The notes under the pieces were generated by a model. That model searched no databases. It was given only the letters and a program-made list of their open reading frames with translations, and was not told where the DNA came from. From Paludibacter sp. (lineage in GTDB: Bacteria > Bacteroidota > Bacteroidia > Bacteroidales > Paludibacteraceae), in the NCBI GenBank assembly GCA_028692715.1, contig JAQUWU010000007.1, positions 1 to 64,000 of the forward strand: 64,000 nucleotides of DNA, read 5' to 3'. Of this stretch, positions 61,975 through 64,000 are shown one piece after another. Each line of letters opens with the position of its first letter. Position 1 is the stretch's first letter. Position numbers and translations under genes: made by a program.

Positions 61975-62481
61975 ATGAAAAACGTTCAATTTGAAAATGA
62001 TTTAGTTGCACTGCAAAGTAACATGAGAAATTTCGCATTTTCTTTAACATTAAACAGAGATGATGCTGAAGATTTATTACAAGACACTACTCTTAAAGTA
62101 TTGGATAATCAGGAAAAATTTACAAACAATGTAAATTTTAAAGGTTGGGTACTTACGATAATGAAGAATATCTTCATAAACAATTATAGAAAAATTGTTC
62201 GTAACCAAACCATTGTTGATAAAACCGAAGACTTATATCACTTAAATTTACCTCAAAATTCCGGTTTCGATAGTCCCGAAGGGTCATATGCCATTGGTGA
62301 AATCTCAAACAGCATAGCTTCGTTTGCCGACGAATATCGTATTCCTTTCTCAATGCATATTCAAGGTTTCAAATACGAAGAAATTGCTCAAACAATGAAT
62401 CTACCGATTGGAACTGTAAAAAGTCGTATTTTCTTAGCGAGAAAAAGACTTCAGGAACAATTAAAGGATTATCGTTTATAA
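61975..62481 (+). CDS. ECF-type RNA polymerase sigma factor
   Basis: Sigma-70 family protein of 168 residues with region 2 (about 10-80; DDAEDLLQDTTLKVL and FKGWVLTIMKNIFINNYRK) and region 4 (about 108-165; FSMHIQGFKYEEIAQTMNLPIGTVKSRIFLARKRLQEQL). It has no region 1 or 3. No anti-sigma factor gene is adjacent, unlike the sigma/FecR pairs of polysaccharide loci, so it is of the stand-alone stress type. A perfect inverted repeat precedes it and a terminator follows. Confidence 0.93.
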   Translation: MKNVQFENDLVALQSNMRNFAFSLTLNRDDAEDLLQDTTLKVLDNQEKFTNNVNFKGWVLTIMKNIFINNYRKIVRNQTIVDKTEDLYHLNLPQNSGFDSPEGSYAIGEISNSIASFADEYRIPFSMHIQGFKYEEIAQTMNLPIGTVKSRIFLARKRLQEQLKDYRL

Positions 62482-62510
62482 TACTAATTGATTTTCCCAT
62501 ATAATTATTA

Positions 62511-62535
62511 AGCCGGAGTTAATTAGACTCCGGCT
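62511..62535 (+). terminator. Terminator after the sigma factor gene
   Basis: AGCCGGAGT pairs with ACTCCGGCT (nine pairs) and is followed by TTTTTA. Confidence 0.9.
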
Positions 62536-62656
62536 TTTTATTATTTACAGCAAAGTTATTCAATCAAATAATGATAGTTTATGCAGGAAAACCTATTCCG
62601 TTTATTAGATAACATTAAAATTTACAACAAAACACTATTTCTCAAATAAAAACACT

Positions 62657-63025
62657 ATGAATACCGCCATTGTAATGTTGGGCAGCAATTTAGATCCGGA
62701 ATTTAATTTAAATCTGGCGAAAGAAAAAATAACAGATTCTTTTGAAATTATCAAATTCAGCAACAAGTTAGTGAGTAAACCGATTGGGGAAAAATACCGC
62801 AATGACTTTCACAACGAATCAATTATGCTCCTATCGGTTGAAACTATTCAGGAAACAATACTCATTTTCAAAGATATAGAAAAACAATTGGGTAGGACTG
62901 CTGACAGTAAAGAAAAAGGCGAAATTCCAATTGACATCGATTTGATTTTTTGGAACGATGTATTAGTTCACGATGATTATAATCGGTTTGATTTTGTAAA
63001 ACGTTGTGTTGATGAAATAAAATAA
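62657..63025 (+). CDS. Short FolK-like protein (hydroxymethyldihydropterin pyrophosphokinase family)
   Basis: A 122-residue protein matching the first three quarters of FolK, which transfers pyrophosphate from ATP to 6-hydroxymethyl-dihydropterin. IVMLGSNLDPEFNLNLAKEKI, the KPIG and FHNESIMLLS segments, IEKQLGRTADSKEKGEIPIDIDLIFWND (with the metal-binding DIDLIF) are visible. The normal PHPRLHERAFVLxPL end is replaced by VHDDYNRFDFVKRC, and the protein is about 35 residues short. Either a specialised Bacteroidota variant or an inactive relative; another folK may exist elsewhere. Confidence 0.75.
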   Translation: MNTAIVMLGSNLDPEFNLNLAKEKITDSFEIIKFSNKLVSKPIGEKYRNDFHNESIMLLSVETIQETILIFKDIEKQLGRTADSKEKGEIPIDIDLIFWNDVLVHDDYNRFDFVKRCVDEIK

Positions 63026-63177
63026 CAATTACCAACCACCCTCCTCTCCTACTTTAACCAACACGTGTTTTTTTCTTATTTATGGGTTTTAAAATGTAAA
63101 TTTTGAATATAAAATGAGTATATTTGTAGTTCGAATGATTCAAAATTGAACTAAAAAAACGACTCAACATATAAGTT

Positions 63178-64000
63178 ATGAAACATTTCCCACCATCCGA
63201 ATTAATTATTAACAGCGATGGAAGTATTTTCCATCTGCACTTAAAACCCGAACAATTAGCCGACAATGTGATTTTAGTTGGCGATCCCGGACGTGTTGCC
63301 CTTATTGCCAATTATTTTGATTCTCAAGAATGTTCAGTTTCTAGTAGAGAATTCAATACAATTACCGGAACTTATAAAGGAAAGCGCATTTCAGTTATTT
63401 CAACCGGCATTGGTACCGACAACATAGATATTGTTATGAACGAACTGGATGCTTTATCAAATATCGATTTTGAAACCCGCACAGAGAAAAAAGATTTCCG
63501 TCAATTGACTATAATTCGCATTGGCACTTCTGGTGGAATGCAGCCCGAAATACCATTGGGCAGCTTTCTAATTTCCAAAAAATCAATCGGATTTGATGGT
63601 ATGCTTAATTTTTATGCCGGTCGCGATTCGATAAGTGATTTAGAATTTGAAGAATCTATGAAAAAGCAACTGGATTGGAATCCACAATTAGCTGCTCCTT
63701 ACGTCGTTAGTGCCGATGAAGAACTAGTTAACCGTATTGGAAAAGACGACATGTTGCGTGGCGTAACGATATCGGCCAATGGTTTTTACGGTCCCCAAGG
63801 CAGAGTACTTCGCATTGATTTAGCCGATATGCAACTAAACGATAAAATTGAAAGGTTCCGCTATAAAACCTATAAAATTACCAATTACGAAATGGAAGGT
63901 TCGGCTATTGCCGGCTTATCAAAACTAATGGGGCACAAAGCAATGACAGTATGTTGTATTATTGCAAACCGCCGTGCAGAAGCTGCAAATACCGATTATA
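63178..64000 (+). CDS. Nucleoside phosphorylase (uridine phosphorylase-like), 3' end outside the window
   Basis: An open frame from the ATG at 63178 runs past the window end (274 complete codons, no stop). It belongs to the PNP/UDP hexameric phosphorylase family: VILVGDPGRVALIANYFD near 30-47 (phosphate-binding GDPGR), STGIGTDNIDIVMNEL, IRIGTSGGMQPEIPLGSF, and NYEMEGSAIAGLSKLMGH with the ribose-contacting Glu. The enzyme splits a nucleoside to base and ribose 1-phosphate in salvage; sequence suggests a uridine-type substrate but does not prove it. A TATATTTG -7 motif is at 63119-63126. Confidence 0.9.
   Translation, partial: MKHFPPSELIINSDGSIFHLHLKPEQLADNVILVGDPGRVALIANYFDSQECSVSSREFNTITGTYKGKRISVISTGIGTDNIDIVMNELDALSNIDFETRTEKKDFRQLTIIRIGTSGGMQPEIPLGSFLISKKSIGFDGMLNFYAGRDSISDLEFEESMKKQLDWNPQLAAPYVVSADEELVNRIGKDDMLRGVTISANGFYGPQGRVLRIDLADMQLNDKIERFRYKTYKITNYEMEGSAIAGLSKLMGHKAMTVCCIIANRRAEAANTDY

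Noticed and set aside
1-64000. Transposase or RAYT gene, tRNA, rRNA or prophage
   Set aside because: None of the open frames shows such a protein and I found no tRNA-like cloverleaf or rRNA sequence; any source of repeat mobility must be outside the window.

Overview
The window looks like the chromosome of a low-GC Bacteroidota bacterium, most likely order Bacteroidales. The pointers are: -7 promoter motifs of the TAnnTTTG type with no Shine-Dalgarno sequences; a type IX secretion sorting domain on a secreted protein; Bacteroidales-type families (DUF3256, DUF4296, DUF4834, START-like); and a tryptophan operon in the order trpB-E-G-D-C-F-A. Nothing here fixes the genus. There are no rRNA or tRNA genes, no prophage, no CRISPR array and no transposase gene.

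Layout. 1-9.7 kb: a decayed SDR gene, smpB, a probable 6S-like RNA, a DUF349 protein, an SDR reductase, ribBA, an LptF/G-type permease, a START-like protein, cdd, a LysM glucosaminidase and a DUF721 protein. 9.7-20.3 kb: a DUF3256 protein and a large TamB, tsaD, an exosortase-family membrane protein and a secreted CotH-type protein. 20.5-27 kb: a lone butyrate kinase, then the rimP-nusA-infB operon behind a strong promoter and a leader hairpin. 27-34.5 kb: the complete tryptophan operon on the minus strand, with a three-Trp leader peptide and attenuator. 34.6-48.7 kb: lysS-gpsA, pgi, ileS, a DksA-like protein, lspA-DUF4296-small protein, a NicO-like membrane protein, an SDR, metF and DUF4834. 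48.7-57.8 kb (mostly minus): birA, dacB, a lipoprotein, pnp, then an envelope operon with VTC-type polyphosphate polymerase, DUF4956 and DUF2490. 58-64 kb: htpG, an NfeD-family protease, an ECF sigma factor, a FolK-like protein and a nucleoside phosphorylase cut by the window end.

The most striking structure is in the trp operon. Every junction, including attenuator-trpB, carries a pair of GC-rich palindromic repeats in opposite orientation, one at the upstream stop codon and one at the downstream start. In six of the seven genes the downstream copy is translated in frame and gives the enzyme a 15-35 residue N-terminal extension with a shared peptide (roughly K-T-N-S-x-S-P-x-G-x-x-G). In TrpB, TrpG and TrpF the upstream copy encodes the C-terminal residues, and in TrpC it supplies the stop codon. 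Related repeats lie inside the editing-domain region of ileS and after pnp. This resembles REPIN or MITE doublets that have become protein-coding. The same operon has a textbook transcription attenuator whose antiterminator segment overlaps the leader stop codon.
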